DNA of 64,000 bases from SHVO01 sp050250575 (GCA_050250575.1 JBFWOJ010000004.1:62001-126000), one strand, 5' to 3'; positions 47,511-56,661 are shown, numbered from the stretch's first letter. A program made the numbers and translations. The notes: generated from the sequence alone by a model not told the origin.

Positions 47511-48374
47511 TTACACAACCGGTTGCGGATACATGTGCAGTCCCGACACGATGGTTTCAAAATCTTTTTCGGTATCGGGCGTGATCAGGCCGCGGCGGAC
47601 CGCAAAATCGATGATGACAAGCGCGACGTTGAACTTGAAGCGGTTCGTCGTGCGGACGATACGCAGCGCCTCCTCCACGGGCATCAAACTGTAAGCGATG
47701 ATTTCTTCCGAGGTCTTCGGCTTCACGGCGGCGGGCAGTTCCAGATCGTAACAAAACAGGGTATCGGCCCGAAAGCCGCCGTCACGCTCGCAGGCGTACG
47801 TGATGACGCTTGTGGGGGTTGCCGTTCCGGCGAGCCGCGCGCCGATCGAAGCTTCTTCCGCGCTTTCCTTGATCACATTTTCCATCAGCGAAAGCCCCGC
47901 CGGCTGTCCGCCCGCAACCATGTTGTCGAGCTTGCCGGGCTCGATCATGCGATCGGTGGCGCGCGTGCCGATCCACAGATGCAGGCCATCGCGTTTTTTC
48001 ACGACGCCATTCACGTGCACCCCGTAAGCGCGAACGCCGAAGGCGGGCACGAGACCGCGATCAATCCGGAAAAACTCCTTCTCGCTCCATCGGTTCTTCA
48101 CCGCATACAGCTCGCCGCGCGGCTCCGGAAAATGCCCGCTCGCGGCCAACGCCGGCATGATCTTCTTGAGCGCGGCTGTGCGCGCCTTTGCCGTTGCGAG
48201 CTGGTAAGAAAACGCGATGCCGCCACCGGCTGGCGCGAACACCTCGGAATATGACTGAAGCACTTCGACGCGCTCATGCGTCAGCCACCCGACCTGAGTA
48301 TTGGCGACGGTCAGCGGCGCAAAGCGCGACGGCCGCCAGCGATTGCAGAGATTTACTTTCTCGAGGTAACTCAT
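47511..48374 (-). CDS. DUF4743 plus Nudix hydrolase
   Basis: 287 residues combining an N-terminal DUF4743 part (about 1-110) and a C-terminal Nudix domain whose box reads MENVIKESAEEASIG, an imperfect GX5EX7REUXEE motif with Lys for Arg. This architecture is that of the fungal and plant Nudix proteins related to thiamine pyrophosphokinase, some of which are reported to hydrolyse damaged (oxidised) thiamine diphosphate. Whether this one does so is inference. No thiamine gene is adjacent. Confidence 0.82.
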   Translation of the reverse strand: MSYLEKVNLCNRWRPSRFAPLTVANTQVGWLTHERVEVLQSYSEVFAPAGGGIAFSYQLATAKARTAALKKIMPALAASGHFPEPRGELYAVKNRWSEKEFFRIDRGLVPAFGVRAYGVHVNGVVKKRDGLHLWIGTRATDRMIEPGKLDNMVAGGQPAGLSLMENVIKESAEEASIGARLAGTATPTSVITYACERDGGFRADTLFCYDLELPAAVKPKTSEEIIAYSLMPVEEALRIVRTTNRFKFNVALVIIDFAVRRGLITPDTEKDFETIVSGLHMYPQPVV

Positions 48375-48435
48375 CGCCTGCCCTCTCCAAGAAACATCGA
48401 TTCAATCTAAGCGGACTTTCGATTAGTATTGCCAT

Positions 48436-49230
48436 ATGAAAGATCGAATCCCGTTCATCGTCGCGGTCGCTGCCACGGTCGTATGGCTGGCGATCGTCGG
48501 CCTCTATCTCGCGCAGATGTCCTGGCCCGCCGTGACGGCGCTGGAGCCGGTGGCACTGGCGGCCCTCCTTACGGCCGCTGCGGGGCCGCTGGTGGCGTTA
48601 TGGCTCATTCTGGTCGTCATCGAGCAGCGCCGCGATGCGGAACGAATGATGGCGCGTTTCGCCGAACTCGCGGGCCAGGAGCACCGCACGCAGCAGCAGG
48701 CCGAGACGCTCGCCCGCTCCGTCGCCGAAATGCAGCGGCACGCCGCCGACAGTCTTTCTGCCGAGACGCGCAAACTTGCGCTGCAGGATCTCGCGTCCAG
48801 CGCCGCGGTGCTCGCCGAGCGCCTCGGGGTTGTGAAGCGCGAAGCCGCCGGCGCGGCCTGGGCGCGCTTCGGCGCGGGAGATACGACGGTGTTCGTGCAG
48901 GCCTTCCTGAATTTCGCCGGGGCGCATCCCGATATTGCCGAGCGCGTCGGTGAGGCTGCCGCGCGGGATCCCGCGGCGCGCGCCGCCCTTGCCGGCTTTG
49001 TGCGCCGCTATGAGCAGCTCGCCGACCTTGCCGCCGGCGACAAGTTGCTCCGTGCGGTGATCGAAGACGGTGCACTCGGGCGCGGCTATCGCCTCTTCAA
49101 GCAGGCAGACGAGTTGGCCGCTATCGCCGCGCCGGTGCCGCCGCGCGCCGAGCCGGAGGAGCGCGACGCCCTGCGCGAGCGCCTCGACGGAATCTCGCGG
49201 CGTCTCGAGCCGGTCGGACCCGACGCCTGA
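48436..49230 (+). CDS. membrane-anchored coiled-coil protein
   Basis: 264 residues. Two N-terminal membrane helices (IPFIVAVAATVVWLAIVGLYL and LEPVALAALLTAAAGPLVALWLILVVI) precede a long soluble helical region (about 65-260, Ala/Glu/Arg-rich) of coiled-coil appearance. No family recognised. Its stop is in TGATG overlap with the next gene, so both are probably made together. Confidence 0.65.
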   Translation: MKDRIPFIVAVAATVVWLAIVGLYLAQMSWPAVTALEPVALAALLTAAAGPLVALWLILVVIEQRRDAERMMARFAELAGQEHRTQQQAETLARSVAEMQRHAADSLSAETRKLALQDLASSAAVLAERLGVVKREAAGAAWARFGAGDTTVFVQAFLNFAGAHPDIAERVGEAAARDPAARAALAGFVRRYEQLADLAAGDKLLRAVIEDGALGRGYRLFKQADELAAIAAPVPPRAEPEERDALRERLDGISRRLEPVGPDA

Positions 49231-49607
49231 TGTGGGCCGGCCTGCGCGCGCTGTTCAGGGTTCCCACGGCGAAGAAAGTCGCGCCGCGGCCCAAGCTAAA
49301 GACCGTATTGCCACCGTCGGAGCGCGCCGCCCTGCTCAAGCAGGCGATAAGCGCGCACCGCGCCGGCCGCAGCCATGTCCGCAATGTGCTCGAATCCCAA
49401 TTGGATGAGTTGCGCGCGAAGGTACCCAAGCCCAGTCGCGATCCGAAGGCCACCGAGCGCCTTCTCAGCCTTCACCAGGCCGACGGCGCTTTGAAGCGGC
49501 TGATGACCTCCGATCTGAAGCGCTTCCTCGCGCTTGTGCGCATCCGCGAGCTCCTCGAGGCACAGGGGCCGGACAAGCGTCCGCGTGCTCCGGTACCAAA
49601 GCGTTGA
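49230..49607 (+). CDS. basic helical protein, partner of the preceding gene
   Basis: 125 residues, Lys/Arg-rich, helical (VLPPSERAALLKQAISAHRAGRSHVRNVLESQLDELRAK). The start codon overlaps the stop of the coiled-coil gene by one base (TGATG). Unknown family. The basic tail could bind nucleic acid or an acidic partner. Confidence 0.55.
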   Translation: MWAGLRALFRVPTAKKVAPRPKLKTVLPPSERAALLKQAISAHRAGRSHVRNVLESQLDELRAKVPKPSRDPKATERLLSLHQADGALKRLMTSDLKRFLALVRIRELLEAQGPDKRPRAPVPKR

Positions 49608-49648
49608 AATCGCAGGCTTTTTGGTAAAAGCTTTGGGAGCGGAGTCTC

Positions 49649-49677
49649 TTGACCGGATGGCCATCAGCAGGTACAAC
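49649..49677 (+). promoter_or_regulatory. probable sigma70-type promoter of rpmB
   Basis: TTGACC at 49649-49654, 17-bp spacer, TACAAC at 49672-49677. It lies 71 bp before the rpmB start. A GAGTC (GANTC, the CcrM methylation site) lies just upstream at 49642-49646. Confidence 0.5.
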
Positions 49678-49747
49678 GCCGGACTTTCCGGGATGCCCCA
49701 AGCCTCTAGGGCCGGCATACCCCCGCATTTATAAGGGAATTCTAGCC

Positions 49748-50038
49748 ATGGCACGCCGTTGTGCAGCCACCGGCCGCGGCGTTCAAAGCGGCAACAACGT
49801 CAGTCACGCCAACAACAAGACCCGTCGCCGGTTCCTGCCGAACTTGCATCAGGTCTCGCTCATCTCCGACGTCCTGAATCAGCGCGTGCGCCTGCGCGTC
49901 ACGTCGAGTGGTCTTCGCACCATCGAGAAGCGCGGCGGGCTCGACGCCTTCCTGCTTTCGACGCCCGACGCGAAGCTGGAGGACAGCGCGCTCACCATCA
50001 AGCGCCGCATCAAGCGCGCCCAGGCGAAGGCCGCCTAA
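49748..50038 (+). CDS. rpmB: ribosomal protein bL28
   Basis: 96 residues of the large-subunit protein bL28: MARRCAATGRGVQSGNNVSHANNKTRRRFLPN, RVRLRVTSSGLRTIEKRGGLDAF. Start at 49748, preceded by TAAGGGAATTC; upstream in-frame start codons are not used in the family. A strong terminator follows. Confidence 0.97.
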   Translation: MARRCAATGRGVQSGNNVSHANNKTRRRFLPNLHQVSLISDVLNQRVRLRVTSSGLRTIEKRGGLDAFLLSTPDAKLEDSALTIKRRIKRAQAKAA

Positions 50039-50061
50039 TCGGCGTTGCCTGACCGAGAATC

Positions 50062-50088
50062 AAAAAGCCCGCCGACGGCGGGCTTTTT
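50062..50088. terminator. intrinsic terminator behind rpmB
   Basis: AAAAAGCCCGCC-GAC-GGCGGGCTTTTT, a stem flanked by A- and T-runs, so it works in both directions: for rpmB and for the convergent DUF3291-like gene, whose stop overlaps it. Confidence 0.92.
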
Positions 50089-50486
50089 TATTGGGACGAT
50101 CCGAGCGGGGAGCCGGACGCGTGCGCGGGCGAGGGCTTCAAGACCTTCGATGTCCAGCCATGCTGCGCCATTCGTCCTTTGACTTCAGCCCAGGCAACGG
50201 TCTCGTTCTCCTGCGACCAATGCGCCGCCGAGGCCTCGTCGCACCAATGTTTGAGCTTGGGCATAGCCCTCATGTGTGCGCCCGAGGCCATGAAAGCGCG
50301 CATCGCCGCCTCATCGCGCCACACGCTTTTGGTCCAGAAGATTCTGTCGGGGCCGCCGCGCACTTCGCTCGAAAGGCATCCGTCCGCCGCCTTGATCTGG
50401 CGGTTCACAAGGAACGTATGCCACACCAGCGGCAGAATGTACTTGCCGCTGACCATTCGCAGGCGGGTGATCGAGACATGGACCAT
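50088..50486 (-). CDS. DUF3291-like monooxygenase-fold protein
   Basis: 132 residues. The pattern VSITRLRMVSGKYILPLVWHTFLVNRQIKAADGCLSS, then FWTKSVWRDEAAMRAFMASGAHMRAMPKLKHWCDEAS is that of small ferredoxin-fold proteins (DUF3291-like, spheroidene or antibiotic monooxygenase relatives). Function not known. The C-terminal tail (SPAHASGSPLGSSQ) is low complexity. Confidence 0.7.
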   Translation of the reverse strand: MVHVSITRLRMVSGKYILPLVWHTFLVNRQIKAADGCLSSEVRGGPDRIFWTKSVWRDEAAMRAFMASGAHMRAMPKLKHWCDEASAAHWSQENETVAWAEVKGRMAQHGWTSKVLKPSPAHASGSPLGSSQ

Positions 50487-50508
50487 CGATTACCCGTGCT
50501 TGGAAAGC

Positions 50509-50967
50509 CTAGCGGTTTTCCGCCCGCGCGCTCCCTTGGGCACGCGCGACGTTGATGCGGACGGCGGCAGCGAGCGTGGCGGCGTCATTGGCGCTCTCTT
50601 CGTGCGAGACGACCCAGCGGCCGTTCTGTTCGCTCATCTGATAACGCGCTTGGGTGGCTAGTGCCAAATCACAGAACGGCTTCGCTTCGGCCCCTTTGCC
50701 TTGCGCGATATACGCGAGACACAGGTTGTGACGGGCGATCAGGTGATTCGCGGCACCGGTCTTACTGCGGAGGGCGTCCTTGGCAAACCGGATCGCATGA
50801 GCGTGGCGGCCCGCCTCAAGCGCTTCCGTCGACTGATTGACGAGGGCCGAGGTGGCCGACCAGATCAGCTGCGCCTCGGCGGCGTGCACGGGGCGCGCGA
50901 GGGCGAAAACCGCGGCTCCGGCGGCAATGGCCGCGACAGAAAGCCTAAAAAATGCCTTTTTTTCCAT
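50509..50967 (-). CDS. exported TPR-like protein
   Basis: 152 residues: start MEKKAFFRLSVAAIAAGAAVFALARPVHAAEA (signal peptide), then two TPR-like helix pairs (ALEAGRHAHAIRFAKDALRSKTGAANHLIARHNLCLAYIAQGKGAEAKPFCDLAL). Function unknown. Divergent from the LysR gene, with 111 bp between them, so it is a candidate target of that regulator. Confidence 0.68.
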   Translation of the reverse strand: MEKKAFFRLSVAAIAAGAAVFALARPVHAAEAQLIWSATSALVNQSTEALEAGRHAHAIRFAKDALRSKTGAANHLIARHNLCLAYIAQGKGAEAKPFCDLALATQARYQMSEQNGRWVVSHEESANDAATLAAAVRINVARAQGSARAENR

Positions 50968-51078
50968 GGCTTATCTCCTGGCGAAGACTTCCCGAAGCTC
51001 TCGCTTCAGACGCGTGGGAAAATAGGCTAGAAATTCGTGAATACCATTCCTTAAAACGGAATATGAGCGGCAAATATC

Positions 51079-52002
51079 ATGAATACCCTAGACTGGAGCA
51101 TTCTTCGGGATTTCATCGCCGTGGCCGAGACGGGAAGCCTCTCGCAAGCCGCGCGAAGACTGCGCTTGTCGCAGCCGACCTTGTCGCGCCGCATCGCCGC
51201 GCTTGAGGAGCAATTGAAGGCGCAGCTTTTTCAGCGCACCCCGCGCGGACTCCTCCTGACCGACGCGGGCGAACAGGTTCTCGCCGGCGCGCGCCGGGTC
51301 GAAGAGGAAGCCCTCGCGATCGAACGCCAGGCCGAGGCGGCCCATCAGACGCTGACCGGAACCGTGCGCATCTCCGTGACGGAGGGACTCGGTTCTCTGT
51401 GGTTGCCGCGCAAGCTCGCGGCGTTTCACGCCGCTTATCCCGGCGTGTGCGTCGAAGTGCTCGTCGACAATCGCACGGTCAACCTGATCCGCCGCGAAGC
51501 CGACATTGCCATCCGTATGTTCCGCCCGGACCAGCCCGACCTGATCGCTAAGAAAGCCGGGGACCTCGTCATGGGCCTCTACGGCTCGGACGCCTATCTA
51601 GAGCGCTATGGACGGCCGTCGAAGCCGGCCGACCTCAAAGACCACTATCACGTCGGTTTCGATGAAAGCATGAGCACCCATCCCGGGGTGCAGAAGCTCG
51701 AGCGCCATTTCACGCCGGAGAAAATCGTGCACCGCTCGTCGAGCTTCGTCGGCCAGCTCAGTGCGACGCTCGCCGGTATCGGCATCGGCGCTCATGACTG
51801 TGTGCTCGCGGACGCGGAGCCGACGCTCGAACGCCTGATGCCCGAACATTTCAAGCACGAGATCGAGATCTGGCTCGTGACGCATGCCGATTTGCGCCGC
51901 AGCGCCCGCATCCGTGCCGTGTTCGACTTCCTGAGCGACGCGATCTCGTCGGACCGCAATCTGCTCACGGGGCGTTCGGCGGCGCTCACAAACGCGGCGT
52001 AA
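51079..52002 (+). CDS. LysR-family transcriptional regulator
   Basis: 307 residues. N-terminal winged helix WSILRDFIAVAETGSLSQAARRLRLSQPTLSRRIAALEEQLKAQLFQR, then a ligand-binding periplasmic-protein-like domain (TGTVRISVTEGLGSLWLPRKL...). The effector is unknown. Its divergent neighbour is the exported TPR-like gene, the usual arrangement for a LysR target. Confidence 0.93.
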   Translation: MNTLDWSILRDFIAVAETGSLSQAARRLRLSQPTLSRRIAALEEQLKAQLFQRTPRGLLLTDAGEQVLAGARRVEEEALAIERQAEAAHQTLTGTVRISVTEGLGSLWLPRKLAAFHAAYPGVCVEVLVDNRTVNLIRREADIAIRMFRPDQPDLIAKKAGDLVMGLYGSDAYLERYGRPSKPADLKDHYHVGFDESMSTHPGVQKLERHFTPEKIVHRSSSFVGQLSATLAGIGIGAHDCVLADAEPTLERLMPEHFKHEIEIWLVTHADLRRSARIRAVFDFLSDAISSDRNLLTGRSAALTNAA

Positions 52003-52066
52003 CACTTCTCGCGTCATCCGTGGACCAAAGCGTGGGCGGCCTCCGGCCCGGGACACCGCCCCTAGA

Positions 52067-53974
52067 TCAGAACAGCGTCGGCGCCCCGAGCATCGACTTG
52101 CTGCGCCATGCGTCCTCTTCGAAAAGATCGGTGAGCTGGCTCATGACCGCGCCGCCGAGCTCGTCCGCATCCATCAGCGTCACCGCGCGCCGATAATAGC
52201 GCGTTACGTCATGGCCGATGCCGATCGCCAGCAGCTGGATGTCGGACTGGTTCTCGATGTACGAGATCACGTGGCGCAAGTGATGCTCGAGATAATTCCC
52301 CGGGTTCACGGACAATGTCGAATCATCCACCGGCGCGCCGTCCGAGATCACCATTAGGATGCGGCGCTGCTCGCCCCGCATCGCCAGGCGATTGTGCGCC
52401 CACGCCAGCGCCTCGCCGTCGATATTCTCCTTGAGGATGCCTTCGCGCAGCATCAGGCCGAGATTGCGCCGCGCGCGTCTCCAGGGTGTGTCGGCGGCCT
52501 TATAGATGATGTGGCGCAGATCGTTGAGGCGGCCGGGGTTGCCCGGCTTGCCGCTTTCGGTCCACAGGCGACGCGATTGCCCGCCTTTCCATTGGCTGGT
52601 GGTGAACCCCAGGATCTCGACCTTTACCGCGCACCGTTCGAGCGTGCGCGCGAGAATATCCGCGGTCATCGCCGCGATCGTGATCGGCCGGCCGCGCATC
52701 GAGCCCGAGTTGTCGATCAGCAGCGTCACCACGGTGTCGCGGAACTCGGTTTCCTTCTCGCGCTTGAACGACAACGAGTGCATGGGATTGGCGACAATGC
52801 GGGCGAGCCGGCTGGCGTCGAGCAGGCCTTCCTCAAGGTCGAACTCCCAGCTACGCGTCTGTTGGGCGAGCAGACGGCGTTGCAGACGGTTGGCGAGGCG
52901 CGACACGACGCCTTGCAGATGGGCCAGTTGGCGGTCGAGCTGGAGGCGGAGGCGGATCAGTTCTTCGGCGTCGCAGAGGTTGGCTGCGTCCTCGACTTGA
53001 TCGAAGCGCGTGGTGAACACCTTATAGCGCTCGCCGCCGGCGCCGGCGTTGTGCCCGGGGCGCGGGCGGGCTTGTTTGGCTTCCGCATCGGCCTCCGCCG
53101 CGTCGATACTTGGCTGACCCTGCGCCTCGAGATCGGAGTCCGCTTCCTCGGCGTGCTGCGTCTCGCTGCTCGCCGGCGTCTGCCCGCGCTCGTCGCCGCC
53201 GTCGCTGCTTTCATCCTTTTTCTCGTCGGCCTCGGACTCCTCGCGCGGGGCGTCATTCTCGACCTCGTCATTGCCCTCCTCTTCGTCGTCCCGCTCCAGC
53301 TCGCGGATGTCGTCGTTCTCGAGGGAGAGCGCTTCGATCAGTTGGCGCAGAATATCGGCGCTGGCCTTCTGGTCGTGGAGGTTTGCGGCCAGCGCGGCGA
53401 GGGGCTTTTCGAGCTTTGCGCCGAACGCCTCTTTCAGGATGTCGCGCACGTGCGCGCCCGTCGCGCCCAATGGGGCGCCATGGCAGGCGTCGTGGATCAG
53501 AACGCGCAAGGCGTCGCCGCGGTCAATTTGCTCGTAGGTACGTGCGGCCTGATAACCCTCGAGCGACAGGCGCTGCTCCAAGGATCCGGCGAGGTTGCCC
53601 GAGACCCCCGTGTATTGCTGCGCGCCTAGCACTTCGACCCGGGCCTGCTCCATCACGTTGTAAGCGTCGATCGCATCCTTGTTCGCCGGCATGCGGCGGG
53701 CATGGACTCCGGCGTCGTGATGCCGCAGCTTCAGCGCTGCCGCGTCGGCGGCGCCGCGGAGGCGCACGACATTCTCACGCGTGAGTTTGTGCGGAGGCGA
53801 AGGCAGGCGGACTTCGCCCGTTGACGCCGGCCCTTTTTGGTTGGCGGAGATGGGTGAATAGACCACCGTCAGTTCGCGTTTGTTGGCGATCCCTTTAACG
53901 GCCGCCGTGGTCGCCGACTTGAAAGCCTCGGTGCGCGAAAGTCCTTTGTCCGAACCGGAATAGGGCGGCTTCAT
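52067..53974 (-). CDS. cobT: cobaltochelatase-type subunit CobT
   Basis: 635 residues. CobT and CobS form the ATP-driven chaperone of aerobic cobaltochelatase, which inserts cobalt into hydrogenobyrinic acid diamide using CobN. The C-terminal VWA domain has the metal-ion site LLIDNSGSMRGRP. The middle (DEEEGNDEVENDAPREESEAD...) is a long acidic linker. Start 53974 follows AGGACAAAGGG, 31 bp after the cobS stop; an ATG at 54046 would overlap cobS. No CobN gene is in the window. Confidence 0.92.
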   Translation of the reverse strand: MKPPYSGSDKGLSRTEAFKSATTAAVKGIANKRELTVVYSPISANQKGPASTGEVRLPSPPHKLTRENVVRLRGAADAAALKLRHHDAGVHARRMPANKDAIDAYNVMEQARVEVLGAQQYTGVSGNLAGSLEQRLSLEGYQAARTYEQIDRGDALRVLIHDACHGAPLGATGAHVRDILKEAFGAKLEKPLAALAANLHDQKASADILRQLIEALSLENDDIRELERDDEEEGNDEVENDAPREESEADEKKDESSDGGDERGQTPASSETQHAEEADSDLEAQGQPSIDAAEADAEAKQARPRPGHNAGAGGERYKVFTTRFDQVEDAANLCDAEELIRLRLQLDRQLAHLQGVVSRLANRLQRRLLAQQTRSWEFDLEEGLLDASRLARIVANPMHSLSFKREKETEFRDTVVTLLIDNSGSMRGRPITIAAMTADILARTLERCAVKVEILGFTTSQWKGGQSRRLWTESGKPGNPGRLNDLRHIIYKAADTPWRRARRNLGLMLREGILKENIDGEALAWAHNRLAMRGEQRRILMVISDGAPVDDSTLSVNPGNYLEHHLRHVISYIENQSDIQLLAIGIGHDVTRYYRRAVTLMDADELGGAVMSQLTDLFEEDAWRSKSMLGAPTLF

Positions 53975-54005
53975 CGGCCCTTTGTCCTGGAAAGTGATCT
54001 TCTTG

Positions 54006-55019
54006 TCAGGCAACCGCTTCGACCGCGCTGCCCGAGATGTCCTCACCGAAGCACCGTTGATAGTACTCGGCGATCACCGGCCGTTCGGTTTCGTCGCACT
54101 TGTTGAGGAAGGTGACGCGGAACGAATAGCCGACGTTGTTGAAGATGAGATTGTTCTCCGCCCAGCTGATCACTGTACGCGGCGACATCACCGTGGAGAT
54201 ATCGCCGGCGATGAACCCGTTGCGCGTCAGGTCGGCCACTTCGACCATGGCGGAAATCAGTTTCTTGCCGGCGGCGGTTTCATAGCCCTTGACCTTCGCC
54301 AGTACGATATTGGTTTCTTCATCGTGCTTCAGGTAGTTGAGCGTGGCGACGATGTTCCAGCGGTCCATCTGGCCCTGGTTGATCTGCTGCGTGCCGTGAT
54401 AGAGGCCGGTCGTATCGCCAAGACCGATGGTGTTGGTGGTGGCGAACAGCCGGAACGCCGGATGCGGGCGGATCACCTTGTTCTGGTCGAGCAGCGTCAG
54501 GCGCCCTTCGACTTCCAGCACCCGCTGGATCACGAACATGACGTCCGGCCGGCCCGCGTCGTATTCGTCGAACACCAGGGCGATCGGGTGCTGAAGCGCC
54601 CACGGCAGCAGGCCCTCGCGGAACTCGGTCACCTGGACGCCTTCGCGGATCACAATCGCGTCCTTGCCGATGAGATCGATGCGGCTGATGTGGCTGTCGA
54701 GGTTGATGCGCAAACACGGCCAGTTCAGCCGCGCGGCGACTTGTTCGATGTGCGTCGACTTCCCGGTGCCGTGATAGCCCTGCACCAGCACGCGCCGGTT
54801 GTGCGCAAAGCCGGCGAGGATTGCGAGAGTGGTGTCATGATCGAAGCGGTAGGCGTGATCGATGTCCGGCACATGATCGCCGCGGTTCGAGAAGGCGGGA
54901 ACCTTCATATCGATATCCAGGCCGAAAACGTCGCGCACGGACACCTGCCGGTCGGGCACGGTCATGCCCAGCTCGTCGCGCACGTTTTCGTTCCGCTTGC
55001 CCATGCCCTTGTCTCGCAA
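54006..55019 (-). CDS. cobS: cobaltochelatase-type AAA+ subunit CobS
   Basis: 337 residues, an AAA+ ATPase of the MoxR/CobS group. Walker A GYHGTGKST at 81-89, Walker B ALVFDEYDAGRP, sensor FATTNTIGLGD. The N-terminal part holds VPDRQVSVRDVFGLDIDMKVPAFS, typical of the CobS family. The start may be MRDKG (55019) or MGKRN (55004). Directly upstream of cobT. Confidence 0.94.
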   Translation of the reverse strand: MRDKGMGKRNENVRDELGMTVPDRQVSVRDVFGLDIDMKVPAFSNRGDHVPDIDHAYRFDHDTTLAILAGFAHNRRVLVQGYHGTGKSTHIEQVAARLNWPCLRINLDSHISRIDLIGKDAIVIREGVQVTEFREGLLPWALQHPIALVFDEYDAGRPDVMFVIQRVLEVEGRLTLLDQNKVIRPHPAFRLFATTNTIGLGDTTGLYHGTQQINQGQMDRWNIVATLNYLKHDEETNIVLAKVKGYETAAGKKLISAMVEVADLTRNGFIAGDISTVMSPRTVISWAENNLIFNNVGYSFRVTFLNKCDETERPVIAEYYQRCFGEDISGSAVEAVA

Positions 55020-55144
55020 CCTCTCGTAAAGAAGGGGTCTTATGGCATGCCAAGGTGACCCCGGCCAAGACCGCCTTACAGGCCTGAATTATATGGGGAT
55101 ATCATCAGCGCGCCGAAAGGCCGAAAATGCCCGCGGGCGCGGCG

Positions 55145-55744
55145 TTAGACCGCCGCGAGCAATCCGGCGCGGAGGGTTTGGTACGCCTCGTTGATGACCT
55201 TCATCCGGTTTTCGGCCTCGGCAGAACCGCCATTGGCGTCCGGGTGGTATTTCTTCACCAGGGCCTTGTAGCGCTCTTTCAATGTTTCGAGCGTGATCGG
55301 CCCGCTGAGGTCCAGGACTTTGAGTGCGCGATTGCGCGCGTTGGCGCCGCCCGGTGTCGCGCGCGCCTGCGCGTCCTCCGATCGCGTCTTCCGACGGTCC
55401 TCGAAGTCGGTTCCGGCGGAAAATCCAAAGGGATCGGCGACACGCGCGCCGGGGCGCCCGCTGCGATGTCCGGCGCCCAGTGTTCCCAGTTTCCAGGTCG
55501 GGCGCTCCCATGTCGCGGCGCTGCGGATCTCGGCTTCAAGGTCGGCCACGGAACAGCCGGCGTGAAAATCCCACCGCGCGTTGTAGGCGCGTACGTGCTC
55601 AAGGCAGAACCGGAAATACTCGGCGAGTCGGCGGTCCTTTGGCGCGCGGAACTCGCCGGCGGCGGCACAGCCTTCCCAATCGCAGCGGCCGGTCGCACGT
55701 TCTTGCGCTGCGGAACAGGTGAAACGATCACGTGTTTCGGACAT
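55145..55744 (-). CDS. J-domain protein beside cobS
   Basis: 199 residues. The J domain is at the C-terminus (LTLETLKERYKALVKKYHPDANGG-like LETLKERYKALVKKYHPDANGG) with the HPD motif, unlike standard DnaJ. The N-terminal part has two Cys-containing segments (FTCSAAQERATGRCDWEGC...FRFCLEHVRAYNARWD). This gene arrangement, J protein next to cobS/cobT and bolA, recurs in alphaproteobacteria, suggesting a chaperone link to the CobST complex or Fe-S metabolism. Confidence 0.85.
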   Translation of the reverse strand: MSETRDRFTCSAAQERATGRCDWEGCAAAGEFRAPKDRRLAEYFRFCLEHVRAYNARWDFHAGCSVADLEAEIRSAATWERPTWKLGTLGAGHRSGRPGARVADPFGFSAGTDFEDRRKTRSEDAQARATPGGANARNRALKVLDLSGPITLETLKERYKALVKKYHPDANGGSAEAENRMKVINEAYQTLRAGLLAAV

Positions 55745-55817
55745 GGGTTGAATATGGGGAGCCGCCTAAAAACGCGCAATCTTGTTTCTTTGAACGGCCT
55801 GTGCTTGTCCTGTTGCT

Positions 55818-56093
55818 ATGAACAGCTATGCCGATCGCATGCGTACCAAGCTTACGAAGCAACTTGCGCCCTTGCGGCTCGAGATCGAAGACGACAGCGC
55901 GCGCCATCGCGGCCATGCCGGCGCGCATCCCGACGGCGGCGGCGAAACTCATTTCAACGTCACGATCGAATCCGCGGTGTTCACCGGCAAGGGGCGTGTC
56001 GAGCGGCAGCGGATCGTCTACGGTATTCTTGCCGAGGAGCTGCGCGAACGCGTGCATGCGCTGTCGTTGAAGCTCACCGCGCCCGGCGAATAG
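55818..56093 (+). CDS. bolA: BolA family protein
   Basis: 91 residues with the BolA beta-alpha core: LAPLRLEIEDDSARHRGHAG, ETHFNVTIESAVFTGKGRVERQRIVYGILAEELRERVHALSLKL. BolA proteins pair with monothiol glutaredoxins to handle Fe-S clusters. Divergent from the J protein gene. Confidence 0.93.
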   Translation: MNSYADRMRTKLTKQLAPLRLEIEDDSARHRGHAGAHPDGGGETHFNVTIESAVFTGKGRVERQRIVYGILAEELRERVHALSLKLTAPGE

Positions 56094-56097
56094 TGCG

Positions 56098-56658
56098 CTA
56101 CTCGCCTTTATAAAATTCCGGGAACTCGCGCTTCACGATCGGGCTGCTGGCCGCCCAGGTGTGGCACGTGTTCAGGAAGTGCGGCATGGAGCGCGGCCGG
56201 CCTTGCGCCTGCTCCTCGTTCATGCGCTTGATCCGCGCGCGCACCATGGTCTGCATCACGGTGGTGGCCACCGGACCGATCAGCGAGCCCAAATGCGTGC
56301 ATCCGTTGATACCGCCGAGCAGCGCGCCGACTTTCTTCGTGAAGCCTGGTCGGAGCGCAAGCCCGGTCAGCTGGGCGAAGTTCGGAACGATGTTCGGACA
56401 GATGCTCCAGGGATGGGAGTCCATCGCCGCTTCGCTGGCGGTGATGGTCATCTTGTTGTCGACCGTGAGGCGCAGGTACATGTCGTGGACCGGCTTGCCG
56501 GCCGCATGCAATCCATGATTCCAGCTTTCGATCGTATCGGTCTTTACATCGACCAGACGGCCGTCGACGTCCCATTGTCCATCGGCCCGCTCATAACCTT
56601 CGCAGACGACGGTGCGCGTATGTCTCAACTTGCGCGGCGCAGGAGGCGGCAGCGGCAT
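56098..56658 (-). CDS. DUF2889 protein, downstream copy
   Basis: 186 residues, DUF2889: RHTRTVVCEGYERADGQWDVDGRLVDVKTD, HDMYLRLTVDNKMTITASEAAMDSHPW, GCTHLGSLIGPVATTVMQ. Function unknown. It is a tandem partner of the 56662 gene, separated by 3 bp. The C-terminal residues (FPEFYKGE) match the partner's end FPSLYQEEA. Confidence 0.88.
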   Translation of the reverse strand: MPLPPPAPRKLRHTRTVVCEGYERADGQWDVDGRLVDVKTDTIESWNHGLHAAGKPVHDMYLRLTVDNKMTITASEAAMDSHPWSICPNIVPNFAQLTGLALRPGFTKKVGALLGGINGCTHLGSLIGPVATTVMQTMVRARIKRMNEEQAQGRPRSMPHFLNTCHTWAASSPIVKREFPEFYKGE

Positions 56659-56661
56659 CCG

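Noticed and set aside
52014..52066. Second copy of the 4242-type palindrome after the LysR gene
   Set aside because: The 'cgtcatcc...cccgggaca' wording resembles it, but the arms do not pair and only fragments match.
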